From contig JAFXHE010000009.1 of the NCBI GenBank assembly GCA_017536555.1, positions 55,118 to 119,117 of the forward strand: 64,000 nt of DNA, given 5' to 3'. Positions within the stretch are counted from its first letter, which is position 1. Each line of letters begins with the position of its first letter. The notes under the pieces were generated by a model. The model worked only from the letters and a program-made list of their open reading frames with translations, had not been told where the DNA came from and searched no databases. The position numbers and the translations under genes are program-made. Source of the stretch: Alistipes sp. Lineage in GTDB: Bacteria; Bacteroidota; Bacteroidia; Bacteroidales; Rikenellaceae. This document shows, one piece after another, positions 43,093 to 51,802 of the stretch.

Positions 43093-43974
43093 ATGAAACA
43101 CGCATACGTTTTCCCTGGTCAAGGCTCACAGGCCGTAGGTATGGGTAAGGATATCTATGACAATATCCCCGAGGCAAAGGCTATGTTCGAGCAGGCAAAC
43201 GAGATTCTTGGCTTCCGTATTACTGATATTATGTTTGAGGGTACCCCCGAGGAGCTTAAGCAGACAAAGGTTACACAGCCTGCTGTGTTCCTCCACTCTG
43301 TGATTTTGGCAAAAGCACTCGGCGTTAAGCCCGATGCTGTTGCAGGTCATTCGTTGGGTGAGTTCTCGGCACTTGTTGTGGCTGGTGCTCTATCGTTTGA
43401 GGATGGCTTGAAGCTTGTGTCAAAGCGTGCTATGGCTATGCAGAAGTGCTGCGAGCAGCAGCCAGGTGGTATGGCGGCAGTCCTCGGCTTGGATGATAAG
43501 AGTGTTGAGGATGTGTGCGCCTCTATTGATGGCGTTGTTGTGGGTGCTAACTATAACTGTCCTGGTCAGCTCGTTATCTCGGGTGCAGATGAGGCTGTAG
43601 ATGCAGCGTGCGTAAAGCTCAAGGAGGCTGGTGCGCGTCGTGCATTGCGTCTGCCCGTAGGAGGTGCTTTCCACTCACCCCTTATGGAGCCTGCACGTCA
43701 GGAGCTTGAGGCAGCTATTGCCGAGGCAGAGTTTATGACCCCCTCGTGCCCCGTTTACCAGAATGTTGATGCACTGCCCTATACGGATGCAGAGGCTATC
43801 AAGAAGAATCTCATAGCGCAGCTTACCGCTCCTGTGCGTTGGACGCAGATTGTCGAGAAGATGATTGCCGATGGCGTGACCGAGTTTACCGAGGTAGGCC
43901 CTGGTAATGTGTTGCAGGGCTTGGTGACAAAGGTTAGCCGTGAGGTGGCTGCAGAGTCGAAGTCTACATTGTAA
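43093..43974 (+). CDS. fabD: Malonyl-CoA:ACP transacylase
   Basis: Loads malonate onto acyl carrier protein for fatty-acid synthesis. 293 residues (usual 300-310). 'YVFPGQGSQAVGMGKDIY' (about 5-22), the active-site serine Ser87 in VAGHSLGEFSAL (83-94), 'GGMAAVLGLDD' and the catalytic His in 'GAFHSPLMEPA' (about 192-202) are the standard MAT marks, with 'VGPGNVLQGLV' at the end. It has its own promoter and terminator, so it is monocistronic rather than in a fab cluster. plsX, also in lipid synthesis, is far away at the start of the window. Confidence 0.97.
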   Translation: MKHAYVFPGQGSQAVGMGKDIYDNIPEAKAMFEQANEILGFRITDIMFEGTPEELKQTKVTQPAVFLHSVILAKALGVKPDAVAGHSLGEFSALVVAGALSFEDGLKLVSKRAMAMQKCCEQQPGGMAAVLGLDDKSVEDVCASIDGVVVGANYNCPGQLVISGADEAVDAACVKLKEAGARRALRLPVGGAFHSPLMEPARQELEAAIAEAEFMTPSCPVYQNVDALPYTDAEAIKKNLIAQLTAPVRWTQIVEKMIADGVTEFTEVGPGNVLQGLVTKVSREVAAESKSTL

Positions 43975-43993
43975 ACTTTGTGAATATGTTTAG

Positions 43994-44031
43994 ATTGGGT
44001 GGCTAAAGAGATTAGTTGCCCAATTTTTTTT
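43994..44031 (+). terminator. Intrinsic terminator of fabD
   Basis: ATTGGG (43994-43999) pairs with CCCAAT (44019-44024); an inner CTAA/TTAG pair adds to it; eight T follow. Confidence 0.85.
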
Positions 44032-44108
44032 GTGTTGGCGTCCTATTTTGGGCTTTTTTGCATATAGAATGACCTAATTTCGATATTTTTCATACCTTTG
44101 TATGAGGT

Positions 44109-44951
44109 ATGAGATATATAGGACAATTTGTTGTGTGCGCCTTAATGGCGTTGTTGCTGCCGTCGTTGTCGTGGGCTACGGTGCTCGACAGTGTTGCTGT
44201 GTGTAACGTTGTAGATGTCGCAGTCAAGAGAGATAGCGTTGCTACAGATGCAAGTCGTTGTTCGCGTGGCTGGTGGCAGGAGCATAGCGACAATACTACA
44301 CGGTTTCGTCCTCGTCAGCTTATAGCCCCCGTGACACTGTTTACGGTGGGTGCTGTGGGCGTGGGTGTTAACTCGCCTATGTATGACCTAAATCGTAGTG
44401 TGCGCGATGCTATGAATGAGTGGCGTGGCGACTGCTATATGCACTTTGACGACTACCTGCAATACTGCCCCGTAGCACTATATTTAGGCTTGGCGGCTAC
44501 ACCTGCTCGTTCAAAGCATACCTTTGCCGAGCGAGTATGTGTTGCTGCTGTTACCTACATCTCCGTTACGGCTCTTACCAATGCACTAAAGTATAGTATA
44601 TGTAGTTTGCGCCCCGATGGTAGTGCTCGCAACTCCTTTCCGTCGGGACACACTGCAACGGCCTTTGCTGGAGCAGAGCTCGTACGCTCGGAGTATGGCT
44701 GGGGCTATGGTCTTGCAGCATATCTTATGGCATCTACTGTGGGCTTTATGCGCGTGTATAATAACCGCCACTGGGTGAATGATGTGCTGGGTGGCGCAGC
44801 TGTTGGTATCATCTCGGCACGTATTGGCTACTGGCTACTTCCGTTGAGCCGCAAGATATTCCACCTTAAGAGCAAGACCGTTATTGCAGCAACGCCTGTC
44901 TACTTTTCGGAGAATGGTAGCGTAGGGTTATCGTGCTCAATGTGCTTCTAA
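44109..44951 (+). CDS. PAP2-family membrane phosphatase
   Basis: 280 residues with a signal-like N-terminus (MRYIGQFVVCALMALLLPSLSWA). The three PAP2 phosphatase motifs are in order: K-x6-R-P as 'KYSICSLRPDG' (about 159-169), P-S-G-H as 'SFPSGHTATAFAGAEL' (about 177-192), and S/R-x5-H-x3-D as 'YNNRHWVNDVLGGAAVG' (about 217-233). Such enzymes remove phosphate from phosphatidic acid, undecaprenyl pyrophosphate or lipid A; the lipid-A 1-phosphatase role (LpxE-like) or UppP-type role cannot be distinguished. The -7 box TACCTTTG (44093-44100) lies only 8 bases before the ATG, so the mRNA leader would be very short. Confidence 0.88.
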   Translation: MRYIGQFVVCALMALLLPSLSWATVLDSVAVCNVVDVAVKRDSVATDASRCSRGWWQEHSDNTTRFRPRQLIAPVTLFTVGAVGVGVNSPMYDLNRSVRDAMNEWRGDCYMHFDDYLQYCPVALYLGLAATPARSKHTFAERVCVAAVTYISVTALTNALKYSICSLRPDGSARNSFPSGHTATAFAGAELVRSEYGWGYGLAAYLMASTVGFMRVYNNRHWVNDVLGGAAVGIISARIGYWLLPLSRKIFHLKSKTVIAATPVYFSENGSVGLSCSMCF

Positions 44952-45122
44952 TATGGCAATTTCCAGCAATCTACGCCCTGTCTATTTAGTATAAATTATT
45001 CTGTTTTATTGTAAATACGTTCATCATTTCACCGCCAATATTAGACGTTTCACCTCTCTACGTAACGACATAAATGAGCCGTTTGTGCTGTTGTAACTCA
45101 TTGATTGGTATGATGTTTGCTT

Positions 45123-45143
45123 AAAAACGTGGAGCGTTTTTTT
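45123..45143 (+). terminator. Terminator-like hairpin upstream of the sigma factor gene
   Basis: AAAAACG (45123-45129), 5-base loop GTGGAG-like, CGTTTTT (45135-45141), then TT. Compact and AT-rich; may end a PAP2 transcript. Confidence 0.55.
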
Positions 45144-45177
45144 GCGGTAGGCGCAGCGCGGGGTGTGTGAATAAAAT

Positions 45178-45208
45178 TTTGCAGTTGAAAATATTATTGC
45201 TAACTTGC
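45178..45208 (+). promoter_or_regulatory. Putative promoter of the sigma factor gene
   Basis: TTTG (45178-45181), 19-base spacer, TAACTTGC (45201-45208; six of eight to TAnnTTTG). A leader of about 85 bases would follow. Confidence 0.45.
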
Positions 45209-45286
45209 AATCGAAAACAAAGGATTATTAACTAAAAAAACGCATTGCCTATCGAAAAAATTCTGCTCTTGTAAACTAACTAACAT

Positions 45287-45292
45287 AGGAGG
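45287..45292 (+). promoter_or_regulatory. Shine-Dalgarno of the sigma factor gene
   Basis: AGGAGG, 7 bases before the ATG. A full Shine-Dalgarno is unusual in this window, where most genes lack one. Confidence 0.7.
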
Positions 45293-45299
45293 ACAGAGT

Positions 45300-45884
45300 A
45301 TGAACGTGAATGTATTAAGCGATTGTGTGCTGCTTAATAACTACCTTTCGGGGGATAGGAGTGCTATATCCGAACTTATCCAACGCCACGCACAGCGCGT
45401 GCGCAACTATATCGGCATGATGGTCAAGGATGATGATATTGCCGATGACATCTTCCAAGATACATTCATTAAGGCGGTAAAGGTTATCGACGAGGGTCGC
45501 TATACCGATAATGGCAAGTTTTTGTCGTGGGTATTGCGTATCGCCCACAACCGTGTGCTTGACCATTTCCGTCGTGAGAAGAGCCGTCGCCAGGTCAATG
45601 AGTCTGATGCTGGTTACGATGTGATTGGCACTATGCGCTTCTCGGAGCCTACTGCCGAGGATGTTATGGTACACGGCGAGATGGAGCAGACCATACGTGA
45701 GCTTATAGAGCTATTGCCCGACGAGCAGCGCGAAGTGGTGCGCCTGCGCTACTATTCGAAGATGTCGTTTCAGGAGATTGCCGAGCAGACAGAGGTGAGT
45801 ATAAATACCGCTCTTGGTCGTATGCGTTATGCCCTTATTAACCTTCGTAAGATGATTCAGGAGCGTAACCTTGCGCTAAATTAG
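45300..45884 (+). CDS. RNA polymerase sigma factor, ECF-type
   Basis: 194 residues. Region 2: 'LIQRHAQRVRNYIGMMVKDDDIADDIFQDTFIKAVKVIDEG..GKFLSWVLRIAHNRVLDHFRRE' (about 22-97); region 4: 'LIELLPDEQREVVRLRYYSKMSFQEIAEQTEVSINTALGRMRYALINLRKM' (about 138-188), with the helix-turn-helix for -35 binding. No region 1 or 3, hence ECF class. No recognisable transmembrane anti-sigma (FecR-like) follows; instead a 43-residue ORF lies 114 bases downstream. It resembles a Bacteroidota ECF group acting without an adjacent TonB receptor. Strong Shine-Dalgarno sets the start. Confidence 0.92.
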   Translation: MNVNVLSDCVLLNNYLSGDRSAISELIQRHAQRVRNYIGMMVKDDDIADDIFQDTFIKAVKVIDEGRYTDNGKFLSWVLRIAHNRVLDHFRREKSRRQVNESDAGYDVIGTMRFSEPTAEDVMVHGEMEQTIRELIELLPDEQREVVRLRYYSKMSFQEIAEQTEVSINTALGRMRYALINLRKMIQERNLALN

Positions 45885-45998
45885 TTGATGCGATAACTGA
45901 AGATTGAGCAATTTTTAATAAATTTGTTCGGCGTGATGCAATAATGACTATGGCGGCGCGTTATTAGAGTGTAATCAACCTCTAAATGCAGTTTGCCT

Positions 45999-46130
45999 AT
46001 GGGAGAAATTGACAATCGCGTTTTACAACTTTATAGTGAGGAGAATCTTTTGATGAACGATGTGGTGAAGGACGACCACGAGTTGTTGTACCTCGACACC
46101 TACCTCACTGACTTGTTTAAATTTGTGTAA
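45999..46130 (+). CDS. Small ORF, 43 residues, downstream of the sigma factor
   Basis: ATG at 45999 to TAA at 46128-46130 codes MGEIDNRVLQLYSEENLLMN... ending DTYLTDLFKFV. It is acidic, rich in Leu, Asp and Glu, and reads as two short helices with no signal peptide, membrane segment or cysteine. It is the only ORF between the sigma factor and a strong terminator (46147-46187) that immediately follows, so the pair look like one transcription unit. A role in binding or controlling the sigma factor is a guess. No Shine-Dalgarno is visible. Confidence 0.55.
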   Translation: MGEIDNRVLQLYSEENLLMNDVVKDDHELLYLDTYLTDLFKFV

Positions 46131-46146
46131 ACCTACAAGGTTATGT

Positions 46147-46187
46147 GGAACTGATCAAAAAATGTCTTGGTCAGTTCCTCTTTTTTT
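46147..46187 (+). terminator. Terminator after the sigma factor / small ORF
   Basis: GGAACTGA (46147-46154) pairs with TCAGTTCC (46171-46178), then CTCTTTTTTT-like tail (T run 46181-46187). Confidence 0.85.
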
Positions 46188-46232
46188 GCGTGGTAGTGTG
46201 GTTGGAATGCTCTATTTTTGTATCTTTGCGAT

Positions 46233-47588
46233 ATGAAACGTGATGCGATAGATTTTGAAAATGGCGATGTTGCGACGCTGTTTCGTCGACTACTTATACC
46301 CACGCTCCTCGGCACGCTCTCAATGTCGGCAATGACCGCTATTGATGGCATCATCGTGGGACACGGTGTGGGTGCGGTAGGTGTTGCTGCGGTGAATATT
46401 GTTGTTCCCATCTACCAGATTATGTCAGGCTTGGCACTTATGATTGGTGCAGGCTGCTCGGTGGTAGCATCTATACATCTTGCACAGCGCAAACTCAAGG
46501 TAGCGCGTATGAATATTGCGCAAGCCCTTGTTGCCGCTACTGCCATTGCATCGTTAATATGTCTGACCATCCTAATCTTTCCCGAGCGTACGGCGCTGTT
46601 GCTTGGTGCATCGTCTACACTGCTGCCCCACGTGTTGGACTATATGATATGGCTAATGCCAGGCTTTATCTTCGAGATGTTCAGCATCATAGGTCTCTTT
46701 ATCATACGTCTTGACGGTGCGCCACGTTATGCTATGTGGTGTAATATCATACCTGCTGTCCTCAATGCCATCCTCGACTGGGTCTTTGTCTTCCCGATGG
46801 ATATGGGCGTTAAGGGAGCTGGTGTCGCTACCTCTATGTGTATGGTGCTGGGCGGTGTTATGGCACTTGGCTATCTGCTTATTCCGCGCCATAATCTTCA
46901 CATCACACTGCCAAAGTGGAGCGTTAAGAGCCTGCGCCTGTCGTTGCGTAACGTGGGCTATCAGTGTCGTATTGGTGTGTCGTCGCTCCTGGGCGAGCTG
47001 TCGCTGGCGGTGTTTATCTATGTCGGCAACCTTGTCTTTATGCGCTATTTGGGTGATGATGGTGTCGGGGCGTTTGGCATCTCGTGCTACTATACGCCAT
47101 TCTTCTATATGGTGGGTAACTCCATAGCGCAGTCGGCACAACCTATAATCAGCTATAACTATGGTTTGCAGCGCACCGAGCAGGTGGCACGCATGCGGCG
47201 CATACTGCTTACAACGTCGTTTGTCTGTGGCTTTGCGGTGTCGCTACTCTTTGTCTTTATCCCCGAACTGCTTGTTGGACTCTTTGTCGATAAGAGCACT
47301 TTGGCAGCACAGATAGCCATCGAGGGCTTCCCGTACTATGCTGTGGGTATAGTCTTCTTCATCCTCAATGTGGCTATGATTGGCTACTACCAGAGCATCG
47401 AGCGTGTGAAGCTTGCTACACTCTTTGTGGTGTTGCGCGGTGTGGTCTTCCTCATACCTTGCTTTATGCTTCTGCCGAGGTATCTCTCAACGGCGGGAAT
47501 ATGGCTCTCGATGCCTCTTGCCGAGATACTTACTATGGTTGCTGTTGTCATTATTGTACGTGCTGGACGTTCTGATGTTAGAGCGTAG
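46233..47588 (+). CDS. MATE-family multidrug efflux transporter
   Basis: 451 residues from the ATG at 46233 (MKRDAIDFENGDVATLFRRL); an upstream TTG in frame at 46218 overlaps the promoter region and is rejected. About twelve hydrophobic segments are visible, with the two-lobed MATE layout: 'LFRRLLIPTLLGTLSMSAMTAIDGIIVGHGVGAVGVAAVNIVVPIYQIMSGLALMIGAG' at the start and a second lobe from about 240 ('VSSLLGELSLAVFIYVGNLVFMRYLGDDGVGAFGISCYYTPFFYMVGNSIAQSAQPIISYNYG'). Such exporters use Na+ or H+ to expel cationic drugs or metabolites. An exact -7 box (TATCTTTG, 46221-46228) ends 4 bases before the ATG, suggesting a nearly leaderless mRNA. Confidence 0.92.
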   Translation: MKRDAIDFENGDVATLFRRLLIPTLLGTLSMSAMTAIDGIIVGHGVGAVGVAAVNIVVPIYQIMSGLALMIGAGCSVVASIHLAQRKLKVARMNIAQALVAATAIASLICLTILIFPERTALLLGASSTLLPHVLDYMIWLMPGFIFEMFSIIGLFIIRLDGAPRYAMWCNIIPAVLNAILDWVFVFPMDMGVKGAGVATSMCMVLGGVMALGYLLIPRHNLHITLPKWSVKSLRLSLRNVGYQCRIGVSSLLGELSLAVFIYVGNLVFMRYLGDDGVGAFGISCYYTPFFYMVGNSIAQSAQPIISYNYGLQRTEQVARMRRILLTTSFVCGFAVSLLFVFIPELLVGLFVDKSTLAAQIAIEGFPYYAVGIVFFILNVAMIGYYQSIERVKLATLFVVLRGVVFLIPCFMLLPRYLSTAGIWLSMPLAEILTMVAVVIIVRAGRSDVRA

Positions 47589-47682
47589 CGTGGTATGAGT
47601 GCTGTAGGGAGTGTGCGATGATGAAATAGGCTTCTTTGTTTACGAAAATTTTTGTATCTTTGCGTAAAATCAGTTTTTTAAG

Positions 47683-48300
47683 ATGTTACTGCACGATAAA
47701 CTGCGCTCTGTTGATATTATCCTCGCCTCGGCGTCACCGCGTCGTCGTGAGTTGTTGCGTGCTACGGGCATAGGCTATCGCCTTGCACCGAAGTTTGAGT
47801 GCGACGAGAGCTATCCTCTATCGCTACTTGCGGAGGATGTAGCACCATATCTCTCGGCACTTAAGAGCCACGCCTACCCCGAGCCACTCGCTATAAATCA
47901 GTTGCTTATAACGGCTGATACCACCGTTATTGTTGATAATAAGGTGCTTGGTAAGCCGTCTAATGACATAGAGGCGTGTGAGATGTTACGCACGTTGTCA
48001 GACCGCGAGCATAGCGTTGTTACGGGTGTGACGTTGCGTATGTGTGACCGTGAGCGAACATTCTCGTCGCGCAGCGTGGTGCGTTTTGCGCCGCTCACCA
48101 GCGAGCAGATAGAGTACTACGTTAAGGAGTATAATCCCTTGGATAAGGCTGGTGCATACGGTATTCAGGAGTGGATAGGCTATGTGGGCATTGAGCGTAT
48201 TGAGGGCTCATTCTATAATGTGATGGGTCTTCCTGTGCAGCGACTATGCCGCGAGTTGGAGTTCTTTATTGAGGCTCTTCCCGAGTGTTGCGCCCGATAG
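47683..48300 (+). CDS. maf: Maf-family nucleoside triphosphate pyrophosphatase
   Basis: 205 residues. N-terminal 'IILASASPRRRELLRATGI' (the Maf signature S-x-S-P-R-R), 'ADTTVIVDNKVLGKPSNDIEACEMLRTLSDREHSVVTGVTL' (about 84-124) and 'YNPLDKAGAYGIQEWIGYVGIERIEGSFYNVMGLPV' (about 149-184) are typical. Maf proteins hydrolyse dTTP, UTP or modified nucleotides to clean the pool; some are septum-related. The -7 box TATCTTTG (47655-47662) lies 20 bases upstream. Precedes the S46 peptidase. Confidence 0.94.
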   Translation: MLLHDKLRSVDIILASASPRRRELLRATGIGYRLAPKFECDESYPLSLLAEDVAPYLSALKSHAYPEPLAINQLLITADTTVIVDNKVLGKPSNDIEACEMLRTLSDREHSVVTGVTLRMCDRERTFSSRSVVRFAPLTSEQIEYYVKEYNPLDKAGAYGIQEWIGYVGIERIEGSFYNVMGLPVQRLCRELEFFIEALPECCAR

Positions 48301-48359
48301 TGGGAGTAGGTTGAGAGATGGAGTGTAAACTGTGAAACATAAACTAAATAGACTAATAA

Positions 48360-50384
48360 ATGAAACGTAAACTTCTTATTTTGGCGTTGCTTCTTGCAAC
48401 ATCATTCTCGGCAATTGCCGACAAGGGTATGTGGCTACCCTCGCTTATCTCGTCGCGAGTTAAGGATATGAAGTCAAAGGGCTTCAAACTCTCGGCAGAG
48501 GATATTTACTCTATTAACAAAGCGTCGCTAAAAGATGCGGTAGTGTTGTTTGATGGTGGCTGCACTGGTGAGATTGTATCGGAGAAGGGTCTTCTTCTCA
48601 CAAACCACCACTGCGGCTATGATGCTATTCAGGCGTTGTCGACAGTCGAGCACGACTACCTAACAAATGGTTTCTGGGCAATGTCACACGCCGAGGAGCT
48701 GTACTGTCCTGGCTTGAAGGTGCATATCTTGGTGCGTATGGAGGAGGTCACTGACCGCCTTGCTGCTGGCGAGACCAAGCAGGATATCATCCGTAAGGCA
48801 GAGGCAGAGGGTGTAGGCTTCCGAGCATCTGTCGAGTCGATGTATTACGGCAATATCGCCTACTTGTTTATCTACCGCGAGTTCTCGGATGTGCGTCTTG
48901 TGGGCACACCTCCCTCGGCTATAGGTAAGTTTGGTGCAGATAACGATAACTGGATTTGGCCTCGTCACACTGGCGACTTCTCGGTGTTCCGTATCTATGC
49001 AAATGCAGACAATGAGCCTGCTGCGTATAGCGCAGAGAACCGTCCCTACACTCCTGCACGCCACTTTGAAATCTCGGTAGATGGTGTCAAGGAGGGTGAC
49101 TTTACTATGATCTATGGCTTCCCAGGAAATACACAGGAGTATATTACATCGGATGCTGTTAAGTATGTTGCAGAGTGCTCTGACCCTACCAAGATTGCAT
49201 TGCGCACGCAGCGTCTTGATATCATCGGTGCAGCGCAGGCTACATCCCCCAAGATTCGTTTGCAGTACGCTGCAAAACACGCTAACATCGCCAATGCTTG
49301 GAAGAAGTGGCAGGGTGAGGTGCTGGGTATCAACCGCCTTGGCACCTATGACAAAAAGGTGGCTTATGAGGAGGCATTCCGTCGTGCGAATCCCGATAAG
49401 GCATATATCCTTGACTCGCTTGAGGCAGCCTACGACCGTAATATTGAGGGCTATTTCAACTATGAGCTATATAACGAGACATTGCGTGGTATTGAGCTTC
49501 AGCAGGTGGTGCGCATAGCTGCCAACAGCAAGCTCACAGACGAGCAGAAGCAGGCCGCTGTTGAGAACTTCTATAAGGACTTTGTTATGGATGTAGACCG
49601 CCAGTTGGCAGTAGCTATGCTCAAGGAGTACTGCGACAAGGCTACATTCATCTCTGATGAGCTTAAGTCGCTTGTTGAGAAGCACGGCTCGGCGGAGGGA
49701 TATGCCGAGTGGCTGTATGACAGCACTACGTTAGGTAGCGTGGAGTCATTCAGTGTTGAGGGTGCGTTGAATGATCCTATGGCAGAGTTCGTTGCAGCCC
49801 TTGCTCCTATCCAGGAGCGAGTTGCCGCCTACACATACCGTAACTTGAGCAACATTCCCGATATTGAGCGTTGGTATCGCCCCTATGTTAAGGCGTTGAT
49901 GGAGTGGGACAAGAGGCGCGCCTTCTTCCCCGATGCAAACCTGACGTTGCGTGTGGCGTATGGTAAGGTTGCGGGATATGAGTATGCCGATGGCGAGTAC
50001 CACTTGCCGCAGACAACAATTGAGGGTATTATGCAGAAGGATAACCCCGAGATTTATGACTATAACATTCCGCAGAGCTTGCGCGATGTCTATGCACGCA
50101 AGGACTATGGTCGCTGGGGTGTAAATATGTATGGTAAGTATACCGTGCCCGTATGTTTCATTGCAACAAACCACACTACGGGTGGTAACTCTGGTTCACC
50201 TGTGCTTAATGGCAAGGGCGAGCTTATCGGTATTAACTTCGACCGTACTTGGCTCTCGACAATGAGTGATATTGAGTTTGATGAGACCTTGTGTCGTAAC
50301 ATCATCTGCGATATTCGCTACGTTCTCTTTGTTATTGAGAAGGTTGGTGGCGCAGGATGGCTTATTGATGAGATGGGTATCTAA
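48360..50384 (+). CDS. S46-family dipeptidyl-peptidase, DPP11-like
   Basis: 674 residues with a signal peptide (MKRKLLILALLLATSFSAIA). S46 triad: His in LLLTNHHCGYDAIQ (His83/84), Asp206 in RHTGDFSVFRIY, Ser611 in TTGGNSGSPVLNGKGELIG. The S1-specificity position lies 18 residues after the serine: Arg629 (INFDRTW). In the known S46 enzymes this site is Arg in Asp/Glu-specific DPP11 and Gly in DPP7, so an acidic-residue dipeptidyl-peptidase is predicted. About 45 residues shorter than Porphyromonas DPP11. It would act in the periplasm on peptides, feeding a peptide-fermenting lifestyle. Followed by a perfect terminator. Confidence 0.9.
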   Translation: MKRKLLILALLLATSFSAIADKGMWLPSLISSRVKDMKSKGFKLSAEDIYSINKASLKDAVVLFDGGCTGEIVSEKGLLLTNHHCGYDAIQALSTVEHDYLTNGFWAMSHAEELYCPGLKVHILVRMEEVTDRLAAGETKQDIIRKAEAEGVGFRASVESMYYGNIAYLFIYREFSDVRLVGTPPSAIGKFGADNDNWIWPRHTGDFSVFRIYANADNEPAAYSAENRPYTPARHFEISVDGVKEGDFTMIYGFPGNTQEYITSDAVKYVAECSDPTKIALRTQRLDIIGAAQATSPKIRLQYAAKHANIANAWKKWQGEVLGINRLGTYDKKVAYEEAFRRANPDKAYILDSLEAAYDRNIEGYFNYELYNETLRGIELQQVVRIAANSKLTDEQKQAAVENFYKDFVMDVDRQLAVAMLKEYCDKATFISDELKSLVEKHGSAEGYAEWLYDSTTLGSVESFSVEGALNDPMAEFVAALAPIQERVAAYTYRNLSNIPDIERWYRPYVKALMEWDKRRAFFPDANLTLRVAYGKVAGYEYADGEYHLPQTTIEGIMQKDNPEIYDYNIPQSLRDVYARKDYGRWGVNMYGKYTVPVCFIATNHTTGGNSGSPVLNGKGELIGINFDRTWLSTMSDIEFDETLCRNIICDIRYVLFVIEKVGGAGWLIDEMGI

Positions 50385-50407
50385 TTACCACTGTTTAGTA
50401 AATATCA

Positions 50408-50451
50408 CGCCTACCGTTGTGCTGTAATGCTGGAGACGGTAGGCGGTTTTT
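50408..50451 (+). terminator. Intrinsic terminator of the S46 peptidase gene
   Basis: Perfect 10-bp stem CGCCTACCGT (50408-50417) with ACGGTAGGCG (50436-50445), then GTTTTT. Confidence 0.9.
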
Positions 50452-50461
50452 AATTGAGTGT

Positions 50462-51727
50462 ATGAAAAGTGTGTCAAAGTGTGTAAATTGGCTGTGTTTA
50501 GTAGCTATGGTGCTCTTCGTGGCGTGTGATAAACCTACGCCAGAGAATCCCCCTGTGGAGAACCCACCTGTGGAGCAGAGTGTTAATAGTTATGTGCTTG
50601 ATGGGGAGGAGTATGCGCTGCAAAGTGTCGTGCTGACAAACCTCGGTGAGTATCTATGTATCGTTGCCTCTACGGATGAGGGTGTTGTGGCGTTTGATGA
50701 TTTTTTTGTCGACCACGAATATATATACATTGCTATCAGCCCATTGCTTGAGGGTGAGTCGTTTAATCTTATGGAGGAGCAGCGACTGTATACCGTGATG
50801 AGCACGTTGCCAAGCGCCGCTATCGAGGAGCTCACGCCAAGCAACACCTCTTCAATTAGTACGGGTGACTGCCTCTTTGCCTATGACGGTATAAAGGCAT
50901 CTGTGAGCCTCGATCTTACGCTTGCTGACGGCCGAGTGTTGAGTGTGCGTCTTGAGGCGGAGCAGAACATCGTCGTAAACAGTAACGTTATAGCGCGTAA
51001 TGGCGAGGAGAAGCCTGTGCGCACCGCCTTTCATCGTGCTGCCGAGGGCAAGACATCGCTCTACTTCACGCCAGCAGGTGTGGACTACTATGCCGATATG
51101 GTGGAGCTTGCTACGTGGTATATCTTCTTGGAGCTTGACGATAGCTTGTGTGATGGTCGTGTATATAATCTCGCAGATGTTGAAGGAGAGTTCTGTGCTG
51201 GTCTACGCGATAATGTAGATAGCTCGCTCAATATTGATATATCGTCGCAGAATCTTGGCGGAGCATCGGGTAGCTTTATGGTGCGTCGTGAGAGTGGTGA
51301 GCGTGAATATACCGTTGTCCTCGATATTGTTTGGGGCGCAGAGACCCTAACAATGGAGTATGCGGGAGCTATGCTTGATGCTGATATGGTTGAGGTGCGT
51401 GGCAATGAGATTGTGTTCGATGGCAAGAGCTACGCAATAAGCTCTGTGTCGCTAAACCGTGCCGATGCCGAGATATGGGAGCTTACGCTGCGTTGTAAGG
51501 CTGTGCAGTTAACTATAATTATGCCCGCGGAGTTCTACGATGGGCGTGCCGTAGGTTTCTCGACAGATGCGCGCGTGGGTGTTATGTGTAACGGCGAGTT
51601 GCTCAATAAGGCTAACGGTTATAGTGGCACTATCTTCGTTACGCTCGATGGCGACAATGTCGAGGCAGAGTTTATAAATAACAGCCGTGTAAGTGCCTAC
51701 TATCGCGGCGTGTTTGCAGAGGAGTAG
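50462..51727 (+). CDS. Lipoprotein of unknown function
   Basis: 421 residues from the ATG at 50462 (MKSVSKCVNWLCLVAMVLFVACDKP); a longer frame to 50417 lacks the signal at its N-terminus. The lipobox is LFVAC (Cys22), followed by a proline-rich linker (PTPENPPVENPPVEQ). The mature part is beta-rich, with two similar halves each opening with a 'YVLDGEEYALQSVVLTNLGEYLCIVAS' / 'IVFDGKSYAISSVSLNRADAEIWELTLR' element, which suggests an internal duplication. No known family recognised; probably an outer-membrane or surface lipoprotein. Preceded by the terminator of the S46 gene, so it has its own promoter. Confidence 0.7.
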   Translation: MKSVSKCVNWLCLVAMVLFVACDKPTPENPPVENPPVEQSVNSYVLDGEEYALQSVVLTNLGEYLCIVASTDEGVVAFDDFFVDHEYIYIAISPLLEGESFNLMEEQRLYTVMSTLPSAAIEELTPSNTSSISTGDCLFAYDGIKASVSLDLTLADGRVLSVRLEAEQNIVVNSNVIARNGEEKPVRTAFHRAAEGKTSLYFTPAGVDYYADMVELATWYIFLELDDSLCDGRVYNLADVEGEFCAGLRDNVDSSLNIDISSQNLGGASGSFMVRRESGEREYTVVLDIVWGAETLTMEYAGAMLDADMVEVRGNEIVFDGKSYAISSVSLNRADAEIWELTLRCKAVQLTIIMPAEFYDGRAVGFSTDARVGVMCNGELLNKANGYSGTIFVTLDGDNVEAEFINNSRVSAYYRGVFAEE

Positions 51728-51748
51728 CGAGACTGCTCATAAGATAAT

Positions 51749-51781
51749 AATGGGTGTCAACTTTTTCAAGTGACACCCATT
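51749..51781. terminator. Bidirectional terminator between convergent genes
   Basis: Perfect 11-bp stem AATGGGTGTCA (51749-51759) with TGACACCCATT (51771-51781); GTTGTTTT follows on the plus strand. It lies between the lipoprotein gene and the DUF5606-like gene. Confidence 0.85.
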
Positions 51782-51802
51782 GTTGTTTTGAGAGACTTGT
51801 GA

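Larger units (their letters stand above)
44952..45299 (+). other. Long intergenic region before the sigma factor gene
   Basis: No convincing gene. It contains a terminator-like hairpin AAAAACG/CGTTTTT (45123-45141) followed by more T, a promoter (45178-45208) and a Shine-Dalgarno sequence just before the sigma factor. The rest (44952-45120) is unassigned. Confidence 0.6.
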
